Part shown: positions 7,987 to 16,806 of the stretch, in pieces | How positions within the stretch are numbered: the first letter of the stretch is position 1 | Layout of the letters: every line of letters begins with the position of its first letter | Assembly (NCBI GenBank): GCA_963698565.1 | Contig: CAVORH010000001.1 | Coordinates: 1-64,000 of the forward strand | Reading direction: 5' to 3' | Length of the DNA stretch: 64,000 nt | Origin: Sva-07 sp963698565 | GTDB taxonomy: Bacteria > Actinomycetota > Acidimicrobiia > Acidimicrobiales > Ilumatobacteraceae | The notes under the pieces: model-generated | Told to the model about the DNA's origin: nothing | Seen by the model: the letters and a program-made list of their open reading frames with translations, nothing else | Database searches by the model: none | Program-made: the position numbers and the translations under genes

Positions 7987-8517
7987 TCACCAACCAGTCC
8001 CCCCATTTTCCGCCGCTGAGCGCCAGGGTTGGAGCGCAGCGTTCACTCGGCGGACGGAGAGAAAGCGGCGGATCTCGCGCTCCCGACTGCTGCCGTCGGA
8101 GAATCGCAGCAAGAGCAGCTTCGTTGCCCGGTAGCCCGACGCTCTGATCTCAACCAACTGACCTGGGAAGTATCGCATCAGCACATTCCCTGGTCGACCG
8201 GACCAGAAGCCAACGTCGCAAACGACCACGCCCTCGTTGGTTACCCCGAGCCATGCATTCTCGTTGGGAAGCCGAGCAGCCTGCCCCCAGGAACTGTCCA
8301 CGACGGCGTTGCGGCCGAGGAGCGGGCCGAGCAGGCCGCCCATCGAACGACGAAACCCGACTGTCTCGATGACGATTCCTGCGGTCACAGCGCCGGTAGT
8401 CGAGACAACTCCTTGTTGCACCAGGTGCCGCGCGAGGCGGCGAGTCGAGAGTCTGCCCCACACGTGTTCGACGATAGCGACGCGCCCCTCGCAAGCCGCT
8501 TGAGCCTGCGAATACAC
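7987..8517 (-). CDS. Hypothetical protein with possible PH-like beta domain
   Basis: A 176-residue frame starting at GTG 8517. The first half has alanine- and glycine-rich helices (VSTTGAVTAGIVIETVGF). The second half alternates hydrophobic residues in a beta-rich pattern (ENAWLGVTNEGVVVCD, TKLLLLRFSDGSSRE) like bacterial PH-like or GRAM-type domains. I do not recognise the family. Composition is protein-like rather than a shadow, but no clear ribosome-binding site supports the start. It lies among IS remnants, so it may be cargo of a mobile element. Confidence 0.5.
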   Translation of the reverse strand: MYSQAQAACEGRVAIVEHVWGRLSTRRLARHLVQQGVVSTTGAVTAGIVIETVGFRRSMGGLLGPLLGRNAVVDSSWGQAARLPNENAWLGVTNEGVVVCDVGFWSGRPGNVLMRYFPGQLVEIRASGYRATKLLLLRFSDGSSREREIRRFLSVRRVNAALQPWRSAAENGGTGW

Positions 8518-8767
8518 CTGCCGTCAATGACGTCGGAGCCACGAATATCGACACGCTGCTTAAGCTTCCCGACCCACTCCTGATCGGCACTTCCCGATCG
8601 GGGACGGGGCGCTGGAACCCCGCTCATAATCGCGGCCAAGAACGCACCGTCCCGTACTCGGGTTCCGGCGAAGTGTTGGACCTCCGAGCCTGATCGGCCC
8701 ACCACTCCGCGGGGCGCTGCCAGGCAAGCAGCACCCTCACATGTCATTACCCGCTGGGTGCACGAAC

Positions 8768-8786
8768 CGTTACGTTTCGTTACGAT
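8768..8786 (+). promoter_or_regulatory. 10-bp-spaced direct repeat overlapping a -10 box
   Basis: CGTTACG occurs at 8768-8774 and 8778-8784, exactly one helical turn apart. TACGAT (8781-8786) overlaps the second copy and lies 7 nt before the ATG of the downstream gene. Same-face repeats over a -10 box are a typical repressor site. The product looks KfrA-like, so autorepression is plausible. Confidence 0.45.
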
Positions 8787-8793
8787 AGCTCCC

Positions 8794-9252
8794 ATGACCG
8801 TGCCCGGGAAGGGCGGCCGCCCCCGAAAGTGGCGATCCGACGCCGACCGTGTGCGCGCCTTCCGCGCACGAGCACGCGGCGAAGACGAACCACCAACGAT
8901 CGAGCTCGCCCTGCAATACGGTGACGATGCGGCAGCCGCATGGGACCAGGTTCGTGAACTCGGCATCACCATCGACGCGCTCACCGCCGAACTGAAGCAG
9001 ACCCAGGCCACCTTGCGTCGGGCCGAGAACGAACTCGAATGCGAACAGGCCCGCTCGAGCTGGCTCAGCGAAGCCAACGACCGCCTCCGAATCGAACTCG
9101 ACACCGCCGAACGCGAACGCGCCGACCTACAGGCGCAACTCGCCGAACTCGCCCAGACCACATCTCCCCCTGCACCGAATTCCCGACCCGCAGCTGGTCC
9201 GAACCGAGCGCAGCGCCGGCAGGCGGAGCGCAAACGGCATCGCTCGCCATGA
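8794..9252 (+). CDS. KfrA-like coiled-coil protein with basic N-terminal motif
   Basis: A 152-residue protein. The N-terminus KGGRPRKWRSDADRVRAFR has an AT-hook-like GRPRK core and is very basic. A long helical, heptad-rich stretch (about 55-118) rich in Glu, Arg, Leu and Ala follows. The tail (NRAQRRQAERKRH) is basic. The overall plan resembles KfrA-type plasmid proteins, which bind DNA near their own promoter and polymerise through a coiled coil, but similarity is by architecture only. ATG at 8794 is chosen because a -10-like box and repeat lie directly before it. Location in the accessory region fits a plasmid or ICE maintenance role. Confidence 0.65.
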   Translation: MTVPGKGGRPRKWRSDADRVRAFRARARGEDEPPTIELALQYGDDAAAAWDQVRELGITIDALTAELKQTQATLRRAENELECEQARSSWLSEANDRLRIELDTAERERADLQAQLAELAQTTSPPAPNSRPAAGPNRAQRRQAERKRHRSP

Positions 9253-9309
9253 CAGCGACAACTCACTCCACCACACACACCAGGCCGAGGGAGTGACCGA
9301 ACCCCTGGT

Positions 9310-9372
9310 GGGAGCTATCGAACAACCCGGCGGGAGCTATCGAACAACCCAGTGGGAGCCATCGAGGGAGTG
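9310..9372. repeat. 22-bp tandem repeat, three units
   Basis: A unit beginning GGGAGCTATCGAACAACCC starts at 9310 and 9332 with period 22. A third, degenerate unit starts at 9354 (GGGAGCCATCGAG). It lies between the coiled-coil gene and tRNA-Val in non-coding DNA. Such iterons can be protein-binding or attachment-associated sites; function is unknown. Confidence 0.75.
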
Positions 9373-9613
9373 ATCATCCCGATCACTTCGTCGTTCCAGC
9401 CGTCGGCGGATCGGCGAGGGATCGTTGTGAACAAGGCTCTGGACTCCGTCCTGCTCGACCACGCTGCTGGGCGCATGACGAAGACAATCGATGACGGTTG
9501 CCCGATCCCGAACCACCGCATCTGGTTCGGGGAGTGCCGATTCGTTGCCCACCGCGTTGCCCACCGCTTGAGATCAGATCTACCTTCTCGGTACAAAGCA
9601 CCTGGTAGATCGG
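9373..9613. other. Non-coding DNA beside tRNA-Val, possible element boundary
   Basis: No gene is supported. A perfect 12-bp tandem repeat (CGTTGCCCACCG at 9543-9554 and 9555-9566) is present. This stretch adjoins the 3' end of tRNA-Val, the usual target of tyrosine recombinases, so an attachment site could lie near 9600-9640. No second copy is visible to confirm it. Confidence 0.35.
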
Positions 9614-9687
9614 TGGGCGCAGAGGGACTCGAACCCCCGACATCTTCCTTGTAAGGGAAGCGCTCTAGCCAACTGAGCTATGCGCCC
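9614..9687 (-). tRNA. tRNA-Val (anticodon UAC)
   Basis: A complete 74-nt cloverleaf on the minus strand. The acceptor stem is GGGCGCA/TGCGCCC with discriminator A, and the D arm has AGCTCAGTTGGCTAGAGC. The anticodon stem CTTCC/GGAAG encloses loop CTTACAA (anticodon TAC). The T arm carries GGTTCGAGTCC. CCA is not encoded. It separates the accessory region on its 3' side from conserved metabolic genes on its 5' side. Confidence 0.95.
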
Positions 9688-9763
9688 GACGTGCGGCGAT
9701 GCTAGCGCCAGCCCCGTCCCCTCGGACCGGACTGTCCTCGCCCGACCGATACGGTTCGGAGGC

Positions 9764-10624
9764 ATGCCGGACGCCATCGAGATGGTCATCGAGCCCCGAA
9801 CAGCGCAGGTCGGCGACGGGACCGTCCGCCGGGTGCTCCCGTTCCGCAGGCGCCGCATGGTCGGCCCGTTCATCTTCGCCGACCTGATCGGTCCCGAGGA
9901 CCTGGTGCCCGGAACCGGGACGAACGTCGACGCACATCCCCACATCGGGCTCTCGACGCTCACCTACCTGTTCACCGGACGGATGGTGCATCGCGACTCG
10001 ACCGGTGCGGTCGCGACCATCGAGCCCGGTGCGGTGAACTGGATGACCGCCGGCGCCGGGGTCACCCACACCGAACGCAGCCACCCCGACGACCTCCCGA
10101 CGCTGCGTTCGATGCACGGGCTGCAGACCTGGGTCGCACTCCCCCACGATCGCGAAGATGGCGAACCCGCCTTCGAGCACACGCCGGCCGACGCCATCGG
10201 CAACCTCGATGGACCCGCCGGCGTACGCCTCGTGGCAGGTACCGGCTGGTCGCGGGAGTCACCGGTCGGCGTCTCGTCGCCGCTGGTGCTCGCCGAGCTG
10301 CGACCGGCCGGGAACACCCCGATCAGGATCGACGCGACCCACCCGGAGCGGGCCGTACTCGCCATCGGCGGTGACCTCCGGCTCGCAGAGACCGAACTCC
10401 GATCGGGACAGCTCGCGGTCCTCGAGCGCGGCACCGAGCCTCACCTCACCGGCGATGGCCATGCGATGCTGCTCGGCGGCGAACCCGTCGGCGAACGCAC
10501 CATCTGGTGGAACTTCGTGCACAGCGACCGTGACCGCATCGAACAGGCGAAGGCCGATTGGGCTCAGCAGCGCTTCCCGACCGTACCGAACGATCACGAC
10601 CCCTGGGTGCCGCTCCCCGGCTGA
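9764..10624 (+). CDS. Pirin family protein
   Basis: A 286-residue bicupin of the pirin family, iron-binding proteins with roles ranging from quercetin dioxygenase activity to redox-dependent regulation. Typical pirin sequence is visible: VGPFIFADLIGPE, the metal-binding HPHIGLSTLTYLF (two His), MTAGAGVTHTERS and the Glu/His-rich first cupin. The C-terminal cupin ends with PVGERTIWWNFVHS. All four usual metal ligands appear to be present. The ATG at 9764 has GGAGG almost touching it, too close for normal use; TACGGT 8 nt upstream suggests a leaderless start. Confidence 0.92.
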   Translation: MPDAIEMVIEPRTAQVGDGTVRRVLPFRRRRMVGPFIFADLIGPEDLVPGTGTNVDAHPHIGLSTLTYLFTGRMVHRDSTGAVATIEPGAVNWMTAGAGVTHTERSHPDDLPTLRSMHGLQTWVALPHDREDGEPAFEHTPADAIGNLDGPAGVRLVAGTGWSRESPVGVSSPLVLAELRPAGNTPIRIDATHPERAVLAIGGDLRLAETELRSGQLAVLERGTEPHLTGDGHAMLLGGEPVGERTIWWNFVHSDRDRIEQAKADWAQQRFPTVPNDHDPWVPLPG

Positions 10625-10647
10625 CGATCGGACGGCAACGCCCGCCG

Positions 10648-11154
10648 TCAGGACGGCTCGACCAGACCCGCGAGACCGTCGAGGTTCTTCTGCATGTTGG
10701 CGGCGTGCTCGGCGAGGCGACGCTCGACGATCTCGTGCTCACGATCGGGCATCCGCTCGATCGCTGGGCTGAGCCCGCTGCGGCCCGGACCGATCTGACA
10801 CCACTGGGTGACGCGTGTGCCTCCGTCGACCGGCTCGAGCACGAACCTCCAGCGTGCCGCAGGGTCGGCGGGATCCTCGACGACCCAGCCGATGACCCGC
10901 TCGGGCTCGTAGTCGACGATCGTGCACTCCACCTGCCATCGGCCGACGACGGGATGCTCGTTCGTCCCGCGGAAGCGCGCACCGAGTGCCGGCTCCGTCG
11001 CGCCGTCGAGCCACTCGGCACCCTGGAACTCGGAGGAGAACCGGGCCGGCAGGTTGATGTCGGCCACGTACACCCAGAGGTCGCCGGGCGACGCCGCAAT
11101 CACCCGCGACACCTCTGTCGTCGGTCCATCGGCGTAGCGCAGTCGTTCGGTCAT
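10648..11154 (-). CDS. SRPBCC (START-like) family protein
   Basis: A 168-residue protein with the helix-grip fold of polyketide cyclase/START-like proteins, which bind hydrophobic ligands. The N-terminus TTEVSRVIAASPGDLWVYVAD is the usual first strand and helix. GARFRGTNEHP, ERVIGWVVEDP and VDGGTRVTQW follow the family strand pattern, and a long C-terminal helix (EHEIVERRLAEHAANMQKNL) closes the cavity. ATG at 11154 is preceded by GAGGGAC. It is divergent from the LLM oxidoreductase, 71 bp apart. The ligand is unknown. Confidence 0.88.
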   Translation of the reverse strand: MTERLRYADGPTTEVSRVIAASPGDLWVYVADINLPARFSSEFQGAEWLDGATEPALGARFRGTNEHPVVGRWQVECTIVDYEPERVIGWVVEDPADPAARWRFVLEPVDGGTRVTQWCQIGPGRSGLSPAIERMPDREHEIVERRLAEHAANMQKNLDGLAGLVEPS

Positions 11155-11225
11155 GGGTCCCTCGCCTCCGGCGGTCCGGTTCGCTCGCACGGCGGCGGCT
11201 GGAGCCACCGCGTACTGTCGATCGT

Positions 11226-12257
11226 ATGCAGGTGGGGGTCAGCGCGGTCGTGTCGTCGGCCGACGACGTCGAGTTCGTCCGCGACTGCGAGCGGGTGGGT
11301 GCGACGTCGGTCTGGGTCCCCGAGGCGTGGGGGTACGACGCGCTGACGCCGCTCGCCCACCTCGCCGCCGTCACGTCGACGCTCCGGCTCGCCACGGGCA
11401 TCGTCCAGGTCGGCGCACGGACGCCGGCGATGCTCGCGATGCAGGCGATGTCGGTGCAGCAGCTCTCCGGTGGGCGCCTGGTGCTCGGCTTGGGGTCGAG
11501 CGGTCCACGCATCATGGAGGCGTGGCACGGTGTGCCGTTCCGGAAGCCGGTCGCCACGATGCGCGAGACGATCGAGATCGTGCGGCAGATCGCACGCGGC
11601 GAACGGCTCGACCACCACGGCGAGGTGTACGACCTCCCGGCGGAGGGTTCGGGTCGCGGGATCCGCTCGATGGTGCAGCCGGTCGCACCGATTCCGATGG
11701 TGATCGCCGCGCTCGGGCCGCGCAACCTCGAACTCACCGGTGAGATCGCCGACGGATGGCTGGGCAACGCGTTCATGCCCGAGCACGCCGACGTGTTCCT
11801 CGACCCGATCCGCATCGGCTGCGCACGGGCGGGCCGCACGATCGACCAGCTCGAACTGGTGATGCCCGTCGCCGTCGAGATCACCGACGATCCCGAGGAG
11901 GCGGGCCGACGCCATGCCGGCGGCTACGCGTTCACCATCGGCGCGATGGGGGCTCCCGGGAAGAACTTCTACAACCGTGCGTTCTCGGCTCAGGGCTACG
12001 GCGACGACGTCGCCGCGGTGTACGAGCTCTGGCAGGCCGGCAAGCGCGAGCAGGCCGCCGCCCGCGTGCCGTTCGACATCGGGTTCAAGACGAACCTGCT
12101 CGGGCCGCCCGACGTGCTCCGCGAGCGCATCCGCCTCTATCGCGACGTCGGCATCACGACCCTGCAGGCGAAGGTGGCCGGTCCCGACCGTCTCGACACG
12201 GTTGCGCAGCTCGTCGAACTCGTGCGGGAGGTGGATCACGAACGGCCCGGGGTGTGA
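11226..12257 (+). CDS. LLM-class oxidoreductase, probably F420-dependent
   Basis: A 343-residue bacterial luciferase-like protein (TIM barrel). Actinobacterial members usually use reduced F420 for hydride transfer. Visible family segments are TSVWVPEAWGYDALTPLAHLA, LATGIVQVGARTPAMLAMQA, LVLGLGSSGPRIMEAWHG, the YDLPAEG loop, and IPMVIAALGPRNLELTGEIADGW cut into its conserved blocks. Length and motif order are complete. TACTGT (11213-11218) lies 7 nt before the ATG with no Shine-Dalgarno sequence, which suggests a leaderless transcript. F420 rather than FMN is inferred from family and phylum. Confidence 0.9.
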   Translation: MQVGVSAVVSSADDVEFVRDCERVGATSVWVPEAWGYDALTPLAHLAAVTSTLRLATGIVQVGARTPAMLAMQAMSVQQLSGGRLVLGLGSSGPRIMEAWHGVPFRKPVATMRETIEIVRQIARGERLDHHGEVYDLPAEGSGRGIRSMVQPVAPIPMVIAALGPRNLELTGEIADGWLGNAFMPEHADVFLDPIRIGCARAGRTIDQLELVMPVAVEITDDPEEAGRRHAGGYAFTIGAMGAPGKNFYNRAFSAQGYGDDVAAVYELWQAGKREQAAARVPFDIGFKTNLLGPPDVLRERIRLYRDVGITTLQAKVAGPDRLDTVAQLVELVREVDHERPGV

Positions 12258-12351
12258 GCCTGCCGGTCCACGACCGCCGAGCTGACGCGCTCCGAGGCCC
12301 GCCCGCGATCGTGCGTGCGCGATGATCACCCGCACGATCCGAGGAGGGACC

Positions 12352-13605
12352 ATGAGCCAGCACGTCACGTCGCCGGAAGCAGTCGGCATGAGCAGCGCCC
12401 GATTGGAGCGAATCGCACCGGTGATGGAGTCGTACGTCACCGAACGCGGTGTGGTCGGTATCAGCACGATGATCGCCCGTCGAGGCGAGATCGTCCACGA
12501 CGAACAGTTCGGCTTCCAGGACAGAGAAGCCGGCATTCCGTTGGCGCCCGACACGATCTTCCGGATCTACTCGATGACCAAGCCCATCGTGTCGACGGCG
12601 CTGATGATGCTCCACGAGGAGGGGCTGTTCCAGCTCGAGCACCCGGTCGCCCAGTATCTTCCGGCGTTCGGCGCGACGAAGGTGCTCGCAGACGACGGCA
12701 CCCTGGTCGACCAGGTCCGGCCGATGCAGATCCGCGACGTCCTGAGCCACACGAGCGGTCTCACCTACGACTTCATGGCCGACAACCCCGTCGCCCAGAT
12801 GTACCGCGACGCGAGAATCATGAACGACTCGACCCGTCCGCTCGACGCGTTGATCGACGAACTCGCGACCCTTCCCCTCGCCTTCCAGCCGGGCACCCGC
12901 TGGCACTACAGCGTCGGCATCGACGTCGCCGCCCGCCTGGTCGAGGTGCTGTCGGGCGAGTCACTGGGCGACTTCCTCCGACAACGGCTGTTCGACCCGT
13001 TGGGCATGAGCGACACCGGGTTCGGTGTCGCCGACGACCAACTCGACCGGCTGTCGGCGATGTACGGCCTGCCGGACCTCGTCGGCGAGAACTACTCGGC
13101 GATCGAACTGATGGAGGCCGCCCTGAGCGGCTTCAACGAGCGGATCGACGTGTCGGCCACCTATCCGACGAGTACACCCGAGGTGTTCCAGCGCGGCGGC
13201 CTCGGCCTCTTCTCGACCGCCGCGGACTACATGAAGTTCGCCCAGATGCTCGCCAACGGTGGACGCATCGACCGCACCGGCAACGGCGAGCGCCTGATCG
13301 GTCGCAAGACGCTGGAGTTGATGCACAGCAACCACGTCCCGCCCGAACTCCTCCCCTACGAACTGCTGGGCATGCCCTCCCCCGGGATGGGCTTCGGCCT
13401 CGGTTCGAGAGTGATGCTCGACGTGGCACAGACCGCCGGACCGGGCTCGGTCGGCGAGTACGGCTGGGCAGGCGCCGCCAAGACCTACTTCTGGGTCGAC
13501 CCGGCCGAAGACCTCGTCGGGCTGTTCATGTCGCAGTACATGACCGGCATGCTGCTGCCCGATCGCGACCTCCGGTCGCTCGTCTATCAGGCGATCGACG
13601 ACTGA
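12352..13605 (+). CDS. Class C beta-lactamase-like serine hydrolase/esterase
   Basis: A 417-residue serine hydrolase of the beta-lactamase/EstB type. The nucleophile motif S-x-x-K is SMTKPI (around residue 77). The second motif is a Tyr in WHYSVG, and the third region is GYGWAGAAKTYFWVD where penicillin-binding homologues have KTG/HxG. This combination favours an esterase over a true beta-lactamase. No signal peptide is visible, so it is probably cytoplasmic. ATG at 12352 is chosen over one at 12322 because GAGGAGGGACC lies directly before it. Its 3' end overlaps the convergent aminotransferase gene by 19 bp. Confidence 0.92.
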   Translation: MSQHVTSPEAVGMSSARLERIAPVMESYVTERGVVGISTMIARRGEIVHDEQFGFQDREAGIPLAPDTIFRIYSMTKPIVSTALMMLHEEGLFQLEHPVAQYLPAFGATKVLADDGTLVDQVRPMQIRDVLSHTSGLTYDFMADNPVAQMYRDARIMNDSTRPLDALIDELATLPLAFQPGTRWHYSVGIDVAARLVEVLSGESLGDFLRQRLFDPLGMSDTGFGVADDQLDRLSAMYGLPDLVGENYSAIELMEAALSGFNERIDVSATYPTSTPEVFQRGGLGLFSTAADYMKFAQMLANGGRIDRTGNGERLIGRKTLELMHSNHVPPELLPYELLGMPSPGMGFGLGSRVMLDVAQTAGPGSVGEYGWAGAAKTYFWVDPAEDLVGLFMSQYMTGMLLPDRDLRSLVYQAIDD

Positions 13606-14763
13606 TCGACGGCGTCGGCGATCCGGTCGATCACCTCGTCGAGGATCCGCTCGGACGTCGCCACGTTGATCCGGGCGAACCCGGCGCCGTTCGGACCGAA
13701 CTTCGGCCCGCTCGACAGCGCGACACCGAACTGTTCGAGCAGGGTCTCGGCGGGGTCGTCACCGAGGCCGGTGCGGCGGAAGTCGAGCCAGCCGAGGTAC
13801 GTCGCTTGCGGCACATCGAACCGAACCGACGGCACATCGCTCGCGAGGCGCCGAGCGAGCTGATCGAGCCGCGCGGCGATCGTTCGGCGGACGGCGGCCA
13901 GCCAGTCGTCGCACTCGGTCCAGGCCGTGATCGTGCCGACGACGCCGAGTGAGCTCGGCGAACCCTGGAGGTGCCCGGGCATCGCTCGGAGCGCATCGAG
14001 GAGCGGGGCGTGATCGATGTGGGCAACCGCAGTACGGAGCCCGGCGAGATTGAACGTCTTGCTGGCCGAGCCGAGCGTCACCAGCCGTCCACGGAACCGC
14101 TCGTCGGAGATCGCCAGTGGCCGGTGGACCGCGCCGGCGTGGACCAGATCACCCCAGATCTCGTCGGTGATCACGAGCAGGTCGTGACGTTCGGCGACCT
14201 CGGCGACCGCGGCCACCTCGTCGTCGTCGAAGACGCGACCGGTCGGGTTGTGGGGAGTGCAGAACAGGATCACCCGGGTGGTGTCGTCGATCGCAGCAGC
14301 GAGCCGGTCGGGGTCGATCCGCCAGCCGTCGGGATCGAGGGGCACGTCGACTCGGCGACGTCCGCTGTCGGCGATCGCGTCGAGGAACGGGTAGTAGATC
14401 GGCGTGAACACGACGACGCCGTCGCCGGGCTTCGGTCGTGTTCCACAACGCGACCTCGAGCGCATGGAGCGCGCTGGTGAAGGGACGGATGCGCCCGGCG
14501 TCGGGCCGCCAACCGTGGTGGAGCTCCTGCCAGCGTGCGTAGGGCTCGGCGAGGTCGCCCGAAAACGGCCCGTAGCCGAGATCACCACGCTCGACGTGGC
14601 CACGAATCGCATCGAGAACCTCCGCCGGCGGGTCGAAGTCCATGTCGGCCACCCACGCCGGCAACACGCCAGGACCGTGCTTGCCCCACTTGATCCCGAT
14701 CCGGGCACGGCATCGGGCCTCGTCCACGGTCAACAAGCCCCCGTCGTCGATCACCGGGCTCAC
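13587..14763 (-). pseudogene. MalY/PatB-type aminotransferase (C-S lyase), frameshifted
   Basis: A PLP-dependent class I/II aminotransferase of the MalY/PatB group, which cleave cystathionine-type C-S bonds. The N-terminal part (WGKHGPGVLPAWVADMDF, GDLGYGPFSGDL) is in one frame to about 14432. The rest (GDGVVVFTPIYYPFLDA, CTPHNPTGRVFDDDE, LGSASKTFNLAGL with the PLP lysine) continues in another. The span is 3n+1, so one extra base or two missing bases lie near 14429-14433. Both halves are well conserved and full length, so either a recent mutation or a sequencing error is likely. GTG at 14763 is the probable start. Confidence 0.85.
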
Positions 14764-14834
14764 CGTAGCGACCGCGGGGCTACCGACAGGACGAATCGGA
14801 TGATCGAGATGTACGAACACCTGTATGTTATTGC

Positions 14835-14863
14835 TTGCTGGATGCGTACGTGTGTGCTATACT
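14835..14863 (+). promoter_or_regulatory. Strong sigma-70 promoter giving a leaderless transcript
   Basis: TTGCTG (14835-14840), a 17-nt spacer and TATACT (14858-14863) match the housekeeping consensus well. The ATG of the HNH gene starts 7 nt after the -10 box, so transcription should begin at the start codon. This is the clearest promoter in the window and its A+T content stands out from its surroundings. Confidence 0.75.
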
Positions 14864-14869
14864 GACTCC

Positions 14870-16144
14870 ATGTCGAAGGGAATCGACGATCTGGCAGGAG
14901 TGGTCGATCAGCTCCTCGACGTCGACCCGTCCGAGCTGACCGACGACGAGCTTCACGAGCTGGTGACCACGGCGCAGCGGCAGCGTCATCGCCTGGCCGC
15001 CGTCGCAGCAAAGGCGATCTCCGCGTGGGACCGTCGCATGGTGTGGGCCGACAACGGGGCCCGGTCGGCGGCCACGCGGCTCGCGAACGAGACCTCGGCA
15101 TCGACGTCGTCGACCGGCATCGAGGTCCGACGCGCCAGGCAGCTCCGGACGATGCCGGCCACGGCTGCCGCGCTCGCTGCCGGCGAGCTCTCCCCCGACC
15201 ACGTCGACCTGCTCGCCAAGGCCAACCAACCGTGGCGAACTGACATCTTCGCCGATCACGAACAGACCCTGGTCGAGGAGTGCAAGGGCTTGCGGTTCTT
15301 CGATGCCCGCAAGCTGGTCGACTACTGGTGCGCCCGGGTCGACAGCGATGCCGCCGAGGACCGGGCGGAACGGCAGCGCAACGCTGCGCACCTCAACGTG
15401 TCCTCGACGATCGACGGCACGGTGGTGATCAACGGGGTCCTCGACCCGATCGGCGGCTCGATCGTCGAGAACGAGATCACCCGACTCGAGCGAGAGCTCT
15501 ACCTGGCCGACCAGCGCGACGGCGTCACCCGAACCGCCTCGCAGCGGCGAGGCGCAGCACTCGTCGAGATGGCGACACGTTCGGCGACCGCGCCCGCAGA
15601 CGGGCGGCGGCCCAGGCCACTGTTCACCACGCTCGTCGGCGACGAGACGCTCTCCCAACTGTGCGAGCTCGCGAATGGCACCGTGATCACGCCCGGCCAG
15701 CTCGTCCGATGGATCGGCGACGCCGACCTCGAATCCGTACTGTTCGACGGCCCGTCGACGATCATCTCGGTCTCGCACCGACGCAGCTTCACCGGTGCAC
15801 TCCGACGCGCCGTCGAGGTGCGCGACCGCCACTGCCAACACGACAGTGGCTGCGACGTTCCCGCCGACCGGTGCGACGTCGACCACATCGTCCCCCACGC
15901 CGCCAACGGCCCGACGAGCCAGTTCAACGGCAAGCTCGAGTGTCAGCCGCACAACCGGAACCCTGACCGCCACGACCACGGCGGGGTCCCACGCCCGAGC
16001 CGTCCGATCGATCGACTCGACGAGATCCGGTGCCGATTGCGATGGAAGCTCCTCCGAGAGGAACCCGACGAGGACCCCGACGACGAGTACGGCCTGTCCG
16101 ACACCTCGGACCTGGCCGCCGGCGGCCACACCGTGCAGCGCTGA
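14870..16144 (+). CDS. DUF222/DUF13E12-type protein with C-terminal HNH nuclease motif
   Basis: A 424-residue member of the DUF222-HNH family, common in multiple copies in actinobacterial genomes. The N-terminal DUF222 helical region runs to about 300 (ARQLRTMPATAAALAAGELS, HVDLLAKANQP). The C-terminal HNH motif reads VRDRHCQHDSGCDVPADRC, then DVDHIVPHA and LECQPHNR, with cysteines and histidines for the metal site. DNA cleavage is expected from the motif, but the biological role of the family is not settled. The start is fixed by the strong leaderless promoter. A second family member lies at 42.8 kb. Confidence 0.93.
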   Translation: MSKGIDDLAGVVDQLLDVDPSELTDDELHELVTTAQRQRHRLAAVAAKAISAWDRRMVWADNGARSAATRLANETSASTSSTGIEVRRARQLRTMPATAAALAAGELSPDHVDLLAKANQPWRTDIFADHEQTLVEECKGLRFFDARKLVDYWCARVDSDAAEDRAERQRNAAHLNVSSTIDGTVVINGVLDPIGGSIVENEITRLERELYLADQRDGVTRTASQRRGAALVEMATRSATAPADGRRPRPLFTTLVGDETLSQLCELANGTVITPGQLVRWIGDADLESVLFDGPSTIISVSHRRSFTGALRRAVEVRDRHCQHDSGCDVPADRCDVDHIVPHAANGPTSQFNGKLECQPHNRNPDRHDHGGVPRPSRPIDRLDEIRCRLRWKLLREEPDEDPDDEYGLSDTSDLAAGGHTVQR

Positions 16145-16157
16145 CGAGATCCAGGCG

Positions 16158-16806
16158 TCACTCCGACGCGACGAGCTCTCCATCGAGCAGGTGCAACACG
16201 CGATCCACGCGTTCCAGCATCCGCGCATCGTGGGTGGCCACCAACACGGCCCCTCCCTGCGCTGCGCGCTCGGCGAGGAGCGCCATCACCTGGTCGGCGT
16301 GGTGCTCGTCCTGATGCGCGGTCGGCTCATCGGCGACGAGCAACGCCGGCGAGCAGGTGAGCGCACGCGCCACCGCCGTGCGCTGTTGCTCCCCGACCGA
16401 CAACTCGTCCGGCAACCTGCCCTCCAGGCCGGTCAGACCGAGCCGAGCGAAGAGCTCCACGGGCGCGATTCGATCGCAACCACTCAGACGGCGCGCGAAG
16501 CGACACGTTCTGGGCTGCAGTCAGCTCCGGGATCAGCCCCAGTTCCTGCGGCACCACCGCCATCGCCGTCCAGCCCGCTCCCGGCCCGAGTGCACGTGTC
16601 ACCGCGCCCGAATCGGGCTGGTCCCACCCCACGACGAGATTCAGCAACGTCGTCTTGCCCGAACCGGACGGTCCGGCCACGCCGACGAGTTCACCGCGGC
16701 CGATCTCGAACGAGACATCGGTGAGCGCAGCGACCGTCACGGCCGCGGTTCGGTACGAACGCGAGGCTGCCTTCAACGCGACGACCGGGCCAGCGAGTTC
16801 CGTCAT
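16158..16806 (-). pseudogene. ABC transporter ATPase (LolD/MacB-type), frameshifted
   Basis: The last gene of the FtsX-type ABC operon. The N-terminal half has Walker A (GPSGSGKTTLL) and the Q-loop region (AVVPQELGLIPELTA). The C-terminal half, in a different frame after about 16465, has the signature LSVGEQQRTAVARAL, Walker B LLVADEPTA and switch His in LVATHD. The span is 3n+1; loss of one CG pair from a CGCGCG run, or one extra base, would explain it. Every motif is intact on both sides. ATG at 16806 overlaps the upstream ATPase stop as ATGA. Confidence 0.87.

Noticed and set aside
9600..9660. A plus-strand reading frame ending GAEGLEPPTSSL next to tRNA-Val
   Set aside because: This peptide is the well-known false translation of antisense tRNA sequence.
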